46,267 nt of DNA from JAPLCX01 sp964460305 (GTDB lineage Bacteria; Auribacterota; Tritonobacteria; UBA1439), in the NCBI GenBank assembly GCA_964460305.1, contig CAYWRA010000007.1, positions 1 through 46,267 on the forward strand, given 5' to 3'. A program made the translations under genes and the position numbers. Under the pieces are notes generated by a model. The model was not told the origin of the DNA, searched no databases, and saw only the letters and a program-made list of their open reading frames with translations. Of the stretch, positions 8,908 to 16,467 are shown piece by piece. Each line of letters starts with the position of its first letter. Positions within the stretch are counted from its first letter, which is position 1.

Positions 8908-9753
8908 CTACAGCGTTTTTTCGCCAAGGGCGCACAACTCAACCCGTGTCTTTGCGCGCTTTGCCTTGTAGAGCGCCTCATCGGCGAAAGAAATAAGTAG
9001 CGCGGTCGAGAGCGGCTTCTCGGGACTCCTGTATGCGACACCGGCGGTCAGGCTCGGCTTGAGCGACGGGTCGATCCTCTCGGAGGCATACGCCTCGTCG
9101 ACCGCAGCGACGATCCGCCGCGCCACCACCTTGGCCTCGGCCCCGGTCTCAGGAAGGATCACGGCAAACTCATCGCCTCCGTAACGGAACGGTATGTCGC
9201 TTTCCCTCACCGCATCCTTGATGAGGCTGGCAACCTTGTTGAGAACGAAATTTCCATTGTGATGACCGAAGGTGTCATTGATGAGCTTGAAATGATCCAT
9301 GTCGCAAAGCACCAGGGAGAGGGCATGCCCGTAGCGCTTGGCGCGCTTCACCTCCTCCTCCAGACGAATTCTGAAATGCTGATAGTTATACAGGCCAGTC
9401 AGCTCGTCGGTAATCGACGATAGATGTAGGACGTCCTGGAGCCTGCGTTGCTCCCGCTGCATGAAGCCGCTGAAACAACCGACGAGGAAGTAGAGGATAA
9501 CGTAGGCAATGAGCTGCGCATCCTGGAGCTGTATCCCGGCCCTTCCGGCGAGAGGGATCGCTAGAATAACGCTGAGGATGGCCCCCCCGATCCCGCCCGC
9601 CAAACCGTAGTAGCTGGCGGAAAGGATGATGGGAACGATAAAAAAGGTCAGCGACAGCGCGCTTATCGGGATCGCGAAGATTACTACGATTGAAAAGGCC
9701 AGGCTCACACAAAGCAGAAGCGCCTTCTCCCATGCCGACCGGTCATTAATCAT
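8908..9753 (-). CDS. Membrane-bound diguanylate cyclase (GGDEF)
   Basis: Predicted to make cyclic di-GMP from two GTP. With the start at 9753 (GGAG seven bases upstream), residues about 12-100 contain several hydrophobic segments that anchor and probably sense at the membrane. A GGDEF domain follows, with RYGGDEF at about residue 190. RESD sits five residues before GGDEF, the canonical position of the product-inhibition I-site (RxxD). No EAL, HD-GYP, PAS or receiver domain is present. A longer frame to 9798 adds residues with no homology feel. It stands alone between repeat-filled spacers; output targets are not visible here. Confidence 0.92.
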   Translation of the reverse strand: MINDRSAWEKALLLCVSLAFSIVVIFAIPISALSLTFFIVPIILSASYYGLAGGIGGAILSVILAIPLAGRAGIQLQDAQLIAYVILYFLVGCFSGFMQREQRRLQDVLHLSSITDELTGLYNYQHFRIRLEEEVKRAKRYGHALSLVLCDMDHFKLINDTFGHHNGNFVLNKVASLIKDAVRESDIPFRYGGDEFAVILPETGAEAKVVARRIVAAVDEAYASERIDPSLKPSLTAGVAYRSPEKPLSTALLISFADEALYKAKRAKTRVELCALGEKTL

Positions 9754-9855
9754 GTTTTCACTCCGCCTACACCATAACCTCTTATGATAAAGATACATGA
9801 AGCGAGAGCATTATTCAAGTGCCTACCCCCGAACAAAGAGAAAGCAGCTCAACTG

Positions 9856-9960
9856 TTTCACAAAGAGTAAAAGAGAACAAGAGATAAGAGGATAGCTCTA
9901 AGGTGGTAATCACCCCCACCCTACTTGATCTCTCTTCTTTCTCTTTTACTCTTTATAGAA
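9856..9960. mobile_element. MITE-like inverted-repeat element, copy 1
   Basis: Left arm ttcacaaagagtaaaagag pairs with right arm ctcttttactctttata; the centre contains ggtggtaatcacccccacc. It belongs to a family with further copies at 19821-19954, 26267-26494 and 43387-43537. This copy is the shortest (about 105 bp) and lacks the long G-rich/C-rich core. No transposase is encoded. Confidence 0.75.
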
Positions 9961-9981
9961 TAACCGCCGCGTTTCCTCCCC

Positions 9982-10026
9982 CGTCCCAAAGGGATCCCTT
10001 CGGGAAAGGGGCCCCCTCGGGGTGTG
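9982..10026. repeat. Dispersed G+C palindrome, 61 bp beyond the oppC-like stop
   Basis: Nested palindromes: CCCAAAGGG, GGGATCCC, CCCTTCGGG and GGGGCCCCCTCGGGG. Relatives occur near 5832, 15601, 19769, 26525, 37931, 39416 and 43617. Confidence 0.75.
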
Positions 10027-10086
10027 TAATCTCGTGGTTAAATTTTCGAAGCCGTAACCGTCTCCGTGGTGAATCGCGCACCGCTC

Positions 10087-10977
10087 CTACCTCGACTGCG
10101 GGTCGATCGCGTCGCGAAGCCCGTCGCCGATAAAATTGAGGGCGAGGAGGGTCAGGGCCATGGCGGCGCCCGGAAAAAGGAGCAACCACCAGTATATCCG
10201 CAGCATGTTGATGGCTGAGGCGCCGTCGGCGATAAGCGTCCCCCACGAACTCGACGGCGGAGGGACGCCCAACCCTAGAAAACTCAAGAACGCCTCCTGC
10301 AACATTACGGCTGGGACGGTCAAAGTCATATAGACAATCACCGGGCCGAGGACGTTGGGGAGGAGATGGTTGACGATGATCCTGAGGTGCCCGGCGCCAG
10401 CGGCGTAACTCGCCTGGATAAATTCCTTTTCCCTGACCGCGAGCACCTGCCCGCGCACGATGCGGGCGACGGTAAGCCACTGGACCGCGCCGAGCGCCAG
10501 GAAAAGCAGGAGAACGCTTCGACCGAACACCGCGACGAGGATGATGACGAAAAACATGTACGGCAACGAGTAGATGATATCCACGATGCGCATCATAATA
10601 TCATCGGTCGAACCGCCGGCATAGCCGGATACCGCCCCATAACCGACCCCGATGACGACGCTCACGAGCGTCGCCACAAGACCGATACCCAAAGACAGCC
10701 TCGCCCCGTACAGAACGCGCGTCAGGAGGTCGCGACCGTGGACGTCCGTTCCCATGGGATGGCAAACGGAGGGCGGTTGGAACTGCTCGGCGGAGGTCTC
10801 GTCGTATCCATAGTGAGAAAGCCAGGGCGCGGAGATGGCGAGCAGTGCGATGGCAACGACCACTATGCCTCCGGCGACCGCCATTCTATTCCTGAGCAGC
10901 CTGCGCCATGCATGGCGCCAGAGGCTCCGGCCCCGCGGCGTTTTCCCGCCGGCTCCCTGCATCTGTGGTTTATTCAT
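10087..10977 (-). CDS. ABC transporter permease, DppC/OppC family
   Basis: Inner-membrane permease subunit of a dipeptide/oligopeptide/nickel-type ABC importer. The N-terminal segment (about residues 20-50: one membrane helix after a basic stretch) matches the OppC_N region, followed by a binding-protein-dependent transport domain with five helices and the EAA-type loop around residues 170-200 (ARIVRGQVLAVREKEFIQAS...NHLLPNVLGP), which contacts the ATPase. Length 296 is normal. The ATG overlaps the tatD stop by 8 nt (ATGAATAA), so it is probably co-translated with tatD. The usual partners (DppB permease, two ATPases, binding protein) are not next to it, so substrate specificity is unknown; they may lie elsewhere in the genome. 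Confidence 0.9.
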   Translation of the reverse strand: MNKPQMQGAGGKTPRGRSLWRHAWRRLLRNRMAVAGGIVVVAIALLAISAPWLSHYGYDETSAEQFQPPSVCHPMGTDVHGRDLLTRVLYGARLSLGIGLVATLVSVVIGVGYGAVSGYAGGSTDDIMMRIVDIIYSLPYMFFVIILVAVFGRSVLLLFLALGAVQWLTVARIVRGQVLAVREKEFIQASYAAGAGHLRIIVNHLLPNVLGPVIVYMTLTVPAVMLQEAFLSFLGLGVPPPSSSWGTLIADGASAINMLRIYWWLLLFPGAAMALTLLALNFIGDGLRDAIDPQSR

Positions 10978-11749
10978 GAAGCACCATTCTGTCGAACAAC
11001 CGTTTCGCGTTGGCGGTGGTGATCGCCCCTACTTCCTCTTCAGAGAGGCCGCATAGACGGGCGATCTCCAGAGCCACATACGCCACGTTGGCGGGCTCGT
11101 TCCTTTTTCCGCGGCGCCCCTGCGGAGAGAGATAGGGGCAATCGGTCTCTAACAATATGCGATCTAGGGGAATATGCCGCACGATGCTCCTAAGCGAGTC
11201 ATTCGCGGGGTAGGTCAACGGCCCCCCGACGGAAATGAAGTATCCCATCTCAAGGAGCGCCTCCGCATCCTCCATGCTCCCCGAAAAACAGTGGACTACT
11301 CCGCGCGCGCCCCTGAGGCCGGCTTCTTTCAGAATCGCGATCGCATCGACATAGGCGTCGCGGCAGTGGACGATCGCCGGCAGTCCCTTTTTGATCGCAA
11401 TATCGAGAAATCTCTCGAACAACCTCACCTGTGATTCACGGGAAGCCGCGTGCCGATAGTAATCGAGCCCCGTCTCTCCGATGGCGACGATGGCGAGGTC
11501 ATCCGCTAGGCGCGCAATCTCCTCGATCTCCCCTTCCGAAACGCGCTCCGCGTGATGAGGGTGGATTCCCACCGATGCAAAAATATTCTTGTGCCGCCGT
11601 GCGTGCTCGATGCAACAAAGCGACGTCGCGAGGCTCTCCCCCACGTCGACGATAACCGAAATGCCATTTGCCCCAGCCCGGGAGATCACCGCATCAATAT
11701 CGGCGGCGAACTGCTTGTCGGCAAGGTGGGCGTGAGTATCAACCAGCAT
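10970..11749 (-). CDS. tatD: TatD family metal-dependent hydrolase (DNase)
   Basis: TIM-barrel metallohydrolase of the TatD family; members have 3'-5' exonuclease/deoxyribonuclease activity or act on D-aminoacyl-tRNA. MLVDTHAHLAD at the N-terminus carries the first metal motif (HxH); GETGLDYYR gives the metal-bridging Glu; IVHCRDA, VVHCFSGS and ETDCPYLSP give the remaining His/Asp ligands. Length 259 is typical. I start at 11749 because residues upstream in the same frame (to 11815) are repeat-encoded (period-7 tract). It is followed with 8-nt overlap by the oppC-like gene and preceded by metG, the same tatD-next-to-metG arrangement as in Bacillus (metS-yabD). Confidence 0.94.
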   Translation of the reverse strand: MLVDTHAHLADKQFAADIDAVISRAGANGISVIVDVGESLATSLCCIEHARRHKNIFASVGIHPHHAERVSEGEIEEIARLADDLAIVAIGETGLDYYRHAASRESQVRLFERFLDIAIKKGLPAIVHCRDAYVDAIAILKEAGLRGARGVVHCFSGSMEDAEALLEMGYFISVGGPLTYPANDSLRSIVRHIPLDRILLETDCPYLSPQGRRGKRNEPANVAYVALEIARLCGLSEEEVGAITTANAKRLFDRMVLHE

Positions 11750-11755
11750 ACTGGT

Positions 11756-11842
11756 AAATCCCAAATCCCAAACTCCAAATCCCAAAGCAATGAATCCATG
11801 CCCGTCCCTATTCATTGGAATTTGGGTTTTGGGATTTCTATA
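11756..11842. repeat. Period-7 tracts flanking a small inverted repeat
   Basis: An aaatccc-type tract (11756-11786) and a tttggga-type tract (11819-11838) face each other, and between them CAATGAAT...ATTCATTG forms a short inverted repeat. The whole spacer between metG and tatD can therefore fold as one hairpin. Confidence 0.65.
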
Positions 11843-13375
11843 TTATTCTTTCCTCGGGAACAGCGGCTTGACCGTACCTATCTTCATTCCAGCCGTAAGC
11901 AGGCCGAAACGTCGCGCATCGGCCAACTCGCCGTCACCGGCCAAACCAGTAAGCCCCAGCTGCGCCCTTATTTTCGCAGACGTCTCCGGCATGATGGGGT
12001 ATATGAGGATGGAGAGGATACGCAACGACTCACAGAGATTGTACAATATCGCATCGAACCGCTCTTTCTTGCCAGGGTCCTTACAGAGTTTCCATGGTGC
12101 GGCATCGTCTATGTATTTATTGCAGTGCGCGACCGCAGACCATATTTTCTCGAGCGCCGTGCTGAAACGGAGTCCTTCCATGTCACGGGAAAGCGGTTCC
12201 AAAAGGCCGGTGAGGGCTTCCTTTAGGGCTCCGTCCGCGGCCGCCACGTCCGCGGGCGGGGCCGGGATCGCGCCACCGAGGTGTTTCACGACGAGCACGA
12301 GCGTCCGCTGGCAAAGATTACCGAGATCGTTCGAGAGGTCAGCCCGGTACCTCACAAGCAACTTCTCCATGGTGAACTCGCCGTCCCTGTCGAACGGCAC
12401 CTCTCTGAGGAGGAAATAGCGTAGCGCGTCCGCCCCATATTCTCTAGCGATGTTCACGGGATCTACGGCAGTGCCCCTCGTCTTGCTCATCTTCTCACCG
12501 CCGAGGCGAACAAAGCCGTGGCCCCACACCGATGCCGGCAGCGGCAAGCCGGCGGCCATGAGCATCGCCGGCCAAATCAAACAGTGGAAACGGGTGATGT
12601 CCTTACCCACGACGTGCACGTCCGCCGGCCAGCGGCGAGCGTAGGCGTCCGGCCCGTCGAGATACCCCGCGCCGGAAACGTAGTTTATCAGTGCGTCGAA
12701 CCAGACGTAGATCGCCTGCGTTTCATCGAATGGGCACCGGATGCCCCACTCCACTCCGGCGCGCGAGACGCTTATGTCCTCCAGCCCCTCCGAGAGGAAA
12801 CTCAATATCTCATTCCTCCTGATTTCGGGGCGGATAAAGTCGGGGTGCTCCTCGATGTGTCTCTTCAGCGCATCCTGGTAGCGCGAGAGCGCGAAGAAGT
12901 AGTTTTCCTCCTCGATCCATTGGGGTTTCTTGCCATGGGATGGGCAAAGACCGTCGGCAAGGTCCGAGTCCTTGAGGAACGCCTCGCACGAAAGACAATA
13001 CCATCCCCGGTACTTTCCTTTGTAGATATCGCCCTTTTCGTATATCGTCCTGAAAAGGGCCCTCACCGTTTCGACGTGAGCGCGCTGAGAGGTCCTTATA
13101 AAGCGGTCATGCGATATCCCCAGCGCGCGCCATACAGCCTCGAACTCAGCGCTCATCCCGTCGCAGTATGCCTGGGCCGCCAAGCCCCGCTCGCGCGCCT
13201 GCCGCTCCACGTTGGCGCTGTGCTCGTCCACTCCCATGAGAAAGAAAGTCTCCACCCCTTTAAGCCGCATAAAACGCGCCAGCGCGTCCGCCCCTATCTT
13301 CTCGTAAGCGGTCCCCACGTGGGGGAGAGCATTCACGTAATCGATCGCAGTGGTGAGGTAAAACACCTTACTCAT
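11843..13375 (-). CDS. metG: Methionyl-tRNA synthetase
   Basis: Class I aminoacyl-tRNA synthetase charging tRNA-Met. The HIGH-box equivalent is HVGT at about residue 19 (similar to the HIGS form known in some bacteria). A zinc-binding insertion follows at about residues 126-148 (YCLSCEAFL...CPSH). KMSKT, the KMSKS loop, is at about residue 295, after the anticodon-side WGHGFV segment. Length 510 fits the short bacterial type without a C-terminal tRNA-binding (Arc1p/EMAP) domain. Its ATG overlaps the ricT stop by 8 nt, so ricT and metG are probably co-translated. Confidence 0.96.
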   Translation of the reverse strand: MSKVFYLTTAIDYVNALPHVGTAYEKIGADALARFMRLKGVETFFLMGVDEHSANVERQARERGLAAQAYCDGMSAEFEAVWRALGISHDRFIRTSQRAHVETVRALFRTIYEKGDIYKGKYRGWYCLSCEAFLKDSDLADGLCPSHGKKPQWIEEENYFFALSRYQDALKRHIEEHPDFIRPEIRRNEILSFLSEGLEDISVSRAGVEWGIRCPFDETQAIYVWFDALINYVSGAGYLDGPDAYARRWPADVHVVGKDITRFHCLIWPAMLMAAGLPLPASVWGHGFVRLGGEKMSKTRGTAVDPVNIAREYGADALRYFLLREVPFDRDGEFTMEKLLVRYRADLSNDLGNLCQRTLVLVVKHLGGAIPAPPADVAAADGALKEALTGLLEPLSRDMEGLRFSTALEKIWSAVAHCNKYIDDAAPWKLCKDPGKKERFDAILYNLCESLRILSILIYPIMPETSAKIRAQLGLTGLAGDGELADARRFGLLTAGMKIGTVKPLFPRKE

Positions 13376-14189
13376 TCGCCTTGTTCCTTCCCTTGGGCCT
13401 GTCTACACCCTTGACGTCCACCTGGACGACTCGCCCGTTCTCAAGCTCCACCGACACGCTCTGCTTGAGGATGTTAATGTCCGTGACCCGCCCCTCCCCA
13501 TGCACCGTGCTCACTACCGTCCCCTCCTTCGGCATGGCGCGCTGGAGCTCCTTGTATACCTCGCACTCATAACGGAGGCAACAGAGGAGGCGTCCGCAGA
13601 GCCCCGATATCTTGCTGGGATTGAGCGGGAGACGCTGCTCCTTCGCCATGCGGATGTTGACCGCCTCAAAGTCCTTGAGAAACGTGGCGCAACAGAGCTG
13701 CCGCCCGCAGCAGCCGATGCCGCCGAGCATGCGGGCCTCATCCCTCACCCCGATCTGTCTGAGATCGATGCGCGCCTTGAAGCGCGACGCGAGATCCTTC
13801 ACGAGATCCCTGAAATCGACGCGCCCCTCCGCGGTGAAGTAAAAGATTATCTTGGAGCGGTCGAATGAATACTCCACGTCTATGAGCTTCATCGGCAGCT
13901 TTCGTTCGGCGATCTTTTCGTTGCAGGCCTCCATCGCGGTCTTGGCATCCTTGTTATTCTCGGCGATTTTCGCCTCGTCTTCGGGGGTGAGCCGGCGGAG
14001 TATGTTCCTCAATGGTTGCTCCACGTCGCTGTCAAGGATCATCTCGGCCTCGGACACGACGAGGCCATAATCCTCGCCGCGGTCGGCCTCCACGATCACG
14101 TACTCCCCAACGGGATAGTTCTGCTGCCCGCAGCCGTAATAATGCGCCCGACCGGATTCCCTGAGTCTCACCTCAACGACCTTGTACAC
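13368..14189 (-). CDS. ricT: RicT/YaaT (PSP1 domain) regulatory factor
   Basis: PSP1-domain protein of the YaaT/RicT family. In Bacillus RicT works with RicA and RicF, carries Fe-S clusters and stimulates maturation of selected mRNAs by RNase Y. The Cys-rich segments GGIGCCGRQLCCATFL (about residues 157-172) and GLCGRLLCCLRYE (about 197-209) are the family hallmark. Start is GTG at 14189 with an excellent AGGAGGT five bases upstream. The C-terminal 60 residues form a small beta-rich region (GTVVSTVHGEGRVTDINI). It sits between holB and metG, exactly as in Firmicutes. RicA and RicF are not in the window. Confidence 0.93.
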   Translation of the reverse strand: MYKVVEVRLRESGRAHYYGCGQQNYPVGEYVIVEADRGEDYGLVVSEAEMILDSDVEQPLRNILRRLTPEDEAKIAENNKDAKTAMEACNEKIAERKLPMKLIDVEYSFDRSKIIFYFTAEGRVDFRDLVKDLASRFKARIDLRQIGVRDEARMLGGIGCCGRQLCCATFLKDFEAVNIRMAKEQRLPLNPSKISGLCGRLLCCLRYECEVYKELQRAMPKEGTVVSTVHGEGRVTDINILKQSVSVELENGRVVQVDVKGVDRPKGRNKANE

Positions 14190-14287
14190 GATGACCTCCT
14201 TTAAGCTATTGAGCTATCAAGCAATCGAGCTATCGAGTAATAAAACGACCACTCGATGCACTGCCGCATTTATGCCCAACGCCCCAC

Positions 14288-14312
14288 ACCGGTTTTGGGA
14301 TTTGGGATTTCT
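14288..14312. repeat. (GGGATTT)n period-7 tract
   Basis: Short tttgggatttgggattt tract just past the holB stop, in the 129-bp spacer between holB and ricT. The same spacer carries tandem 'gctat(t/c)gag' units at about 14203-14241. Confidence 0.75.
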
Positions 14313-14318
14313 ATAAAG

Positions 14319-15470
14319 CTACGCCATCAACTGGACGATCAGATTCTCAACCACCGTATGAAAATCGGTATTCCCCCTCACCAAACGCAGCGCTTTCTCA
14401 ATGCGCCGGATCGACTCTCGAATGCGGTCGAGGCTCATCCCCGCCGCCGCCCGGGCCACCCCCTCGCCGCACCCAGCGCCCACCAGCAGCGCTCCCGATC
14501 CCGTAAGCTTCCAGACCATGAGGTCCCTGTACCAGACGAGAAGCTCCTTCAACAACTCTTCCTGCCTGCGCCGTATCTCGCCGGCGGTGAATGCCTCCAC
14601 CTGCTCCTCGACGTCTTCCCCCTCTTCCACGGCGGCCGCGGCCGTATCCTTACCGAGCCGCGCCCCTATCCCCTTTTCCGCAAGCTCCCACGCCACGGTC
14701 TCTTCAGCGCGCATCACCGAACCGTCGATCGCACCGAGGAGTCCCGACGCCGCACCCCAGTACCCCCCGCCTCCGTCGGCCAGGTGCTTCGCCAGCTCCC
14801 TTGCCTCAACTAAGCGCCCTTCGCGCAACGCCCTCACCGCCTCTCCCAGCCGCCCTTCCGCGAGACGGCTGAGTTCTCCCGCCTCAGCCTGTGGAAGGGA
14901 GTAGTCGTGCTTCAGTATTCCCTCGAGGGTCCCCTCGGGCATGGCCTCGAATCGCACCGCCTGGCAGCGCGACACGATCGTGGATAGCAACATGTCGGGG
15001 CGCGAGGTCACAAGTATGAGCACCGTGCCGGCGGGAGGTTCCTCGAGCGTCTTGAGCAGGGCCCCAGCGGCGTCTTTCTGCAACGTGTGGGCGTCGGCAA
15101 AAATCCCAACCTTCCATTTACCCATGTACGGCTTAAGCGCAACCATCCTCTGGAAATGCCTCACGGTCCCCTTCTCGGGATTAACGGGGTCTCCTATGCG
15201 AATCATGCGGCCGGGCCCCTGCGGCCGCAGCCAGATGATGTCGGGATGGGAATGCTTCTCCGCGGCAACGCAGTCCTCGCAGAAATCGCATGCCTCACCC
15301 TGCCTTGGGGAACGGCAGTCGAGGAGTTTTGCGAAGTTTTTCGCAGCGAGTTCCTTCCCGACGCCCTCAGGGCCGTAAAAAAGATAGGCGTGGGCGAGAC
15401 GCCCCGATGCAAGGCTCCTCTTCAATAACCCCACCGCGCGTTCTTGCCCCTTGACTTCGTTTAATGACAT
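14319..15470 (-). CDS. holB: DNA polymerase III delta-prime subunit
   Basis: Clamp-loader AAA+ subunit. AYLFYGPEGVGKE (Walker A) lies at about residues 28-40; three closely spaced cysteines at about 58-64 (CDFCEDC), with an upstream Cys, form the delta-prime/gamma zinc module; VGIFADAHTLQKDAAGALLKTLEEPP (about 118-143) contains the Walker B/SRC-type region; TSRPDMLLSTIVSRCQAVRF carries the SRC arginine finger. Length 383 is somewhat longer than the E. coli protein. I use the ATG at 15470, the standard MSLNEVKGQ start, rather than the upstream TTG. It lies between tmk and ricT as in many Gram-positive genomes. Confidence 0.92.
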   Translation of the reverse strand: MSLNEVKGQERAVGLLKRSLASGRLAHAYLFYGPEGVGKELAAKNFAKLLDCRSPRQGEACDFCEDCVAAEKHSHPDIIWLRPQGPGRMIRIGDPVNPEKGTVRHFQRMVALKPYMGKWKVGIFADAHTLQKDAAGALLKTLEEPPAGTVLILVTSRPDMLLSTIVSRCQAVRFEAMPEGTLEGILKHDYSLPQAEAGELSRLAEGRLGEAVRALREGRLVEARELAKHLADGGGGYWGAASGLLGAIDGSVMRAEETVAWELAEKGIGARLGKDTAAAAVEEGEDVEEQVEAFTAGEIRRRQEELLKELLVWYRDLMVWKLTGSGALLVGAGCGEGVARAAAGMSLDRIRESIRRIEKALRLVRGNTDFHTVVENLIVQLMA

Positions 15471-15487
15471 AGTGTGGAATCCCAATA

Positions 15488-15597
15488 TTGAGCACGGAAT
15501 CCAGAATCCAGGAGCCGGAATCCAGAATACCGACTCCCGAACTCTATCTTCTGTATTCTGAATTCTGTATTCTGGATTCTAGCTCAATTGCGCCCTC
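15488..15597. repeat. 'attctg' inverted element, copy 1
   Basis: Left half carries ggaatccagaat-type units and right half the complementary attctgaattctg...attctggattc. A second copy lies at 37809-37917; both copies end in caattgcg and are directly followed by the G+C palindrome, so the two repeats form one composite block. Confidence 0.7.
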
Positions 15598-15600
15598 CCC

Positions 15601-15645
15601 CGTCCCAAAGGGATCCCTTCGGGAAAGGGGCCCCTTGGGGCGTGG
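15601..15645. repeat. Dispersed G+C palindrome, 14 bp beyond the tmk stop
   Basis: Near-identical to the 9982 copy (CCCAAAGGGATCCC, then GGGAAAGGGGCCCC), in the same orientation relative to the adjacent gene end. Confidence 0.75.
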
Positions 15646-15658
15646 TGAAACATCTCCT

Positions 15659-16306
15659 CTATTTGCCAAGGAGCGGCTCGACGACTCTCCTAATGGCGGC
15701 TCTCACCTCATCGATGGTTCCGCTCCCGTCTATCACCTTCACCCGTCCAGGCTCCTTGCGCGCAAGATCCAAATAGCCACGTCTCACCCGCTCGTGGAAC
15801 CCGATATCCTCGCTCTCGAGACGGTCGCCCTCGCCGCTCTTCGCCTCGGCCTTGTCCACGCCGAAGGCGCGGCGGAGGCCCGTGGTAACATCAATGTCGA
15901 TGAGGAGCGTCAAATCGGGCGCCAATCCACCCGTGGCGATGCCGTTGACTCTCTCCAGCAGATCCATGTCAAATCCGCGCCCGCACCCCTGGTAGGCTAT
16001 CGTCGCGTCGCAAAAACGCGAACAGATAACCATTTTCCCGTCTTTAAGACCGGGCCCTATTTTCTCCACCACATGCTGCGCGCGGCTCGCCGCCATCAGA
16101 AGCAGCTCCGTAAGCGGCGCCATCTCCTCATATTTCGAATCGAGCACGAGAGACCTGATCACCTCTCCGATCCTAGTACCGCCAGGTTCTCGCGTGAGAA
16201 TCACCTCGTGTCCCCGTTCCTTGAGATACCCCACCAGAATGTCGGACTGCGTGGTTTTCCCGCACCCCTCCGGTCCCTCGATGGTAATGAATCTGCCCTT
16301 CTCCAT
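15659..16306 (-). CDS. tmk: Thymidylate kinase
   Basis: Phosphorylates dTMP to dTDP. P-loop GPEGCGKTT at residues about 10-18; LTREPGGTRIGE (about 39-50) is the dTMP-binding region; ICSRFCDATIAYQGCGRGF (about 94-112) corresponds to the family DR(Y/F)-x-D-(S/A)-x-x-AYQG motif, but the first Asp is Ser here. The flexible lid is at about 145-165. Length 215 and the AGGAGA ribosome binding site eight bases ahead are normal. It is followed by holB, a common bacterial pairing. Confidence 0.94.
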   Translation of the reverse strand: MEKGRFITIEGPEGCGKTTQSDILVGYLKERGHEVILTREPGGTRIGEVIRSLVLDSKYEEMAPLTELLLMAASRAQHVVEKIGPGLKDGKMVICSRFCDATIAYQGCGRGFDMDLLERVNGIATGGLAPDLTLLIDIDVTTGLRRAFGVDKAEAKSGEGDRLESEDIGFHERVRRGYLDLARKEPGRVKVIDGSGTIDEVRAAIRRVVEPLLGK

Positions 16307-16375
16307 ATCTTCTCCTATTAATGTTCGTTATCCATCTCACGATCGTGGTCTGATTTATTCATCAAACCTATAACC

Positions 16376-16447
16376 TGTCATCCCTGCGCAAGCAGGGATC
16401 CAGCGTTGAAGCCTAAGGACCCGGATTCCGGCTTCCGCCGGAATGAC
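16376..16447. repeat. Dispersed 'tgtcatccctgcgcaagcag' type repeat
   Basis: tgtcatccctgcgcaagcag-ggatcca at the left and ggattccggcttccgccgga-atgaca at the right form two internal hairpins with outer tgtcat/atgaca ends. Similar repeats are widespread in bacteria; this one fills the spacer between cysS and tmk. Nearby 'gatttattcatcaa' (16350-16363) resembles sequence at 5717 and 34760. Confidence 0.55.
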
Positions 16448-16467
16448 ATGCCGCATGCATCAAATGA

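Larger units (their letters stand above)
9754..10086. other. Intergenic region made of two dispersed repeats
   Basis: Contains the upstream flank of the cyclase gene, then MITE-like element copy 1 (9856-9960) and the G+C palindrome (9982-10026), followed by 'ctcgtggttaaatttt', related to the ctctgtgg repeats. No gene is supported: short plus-strand frames here read through repeats. Confidence 0.7.
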
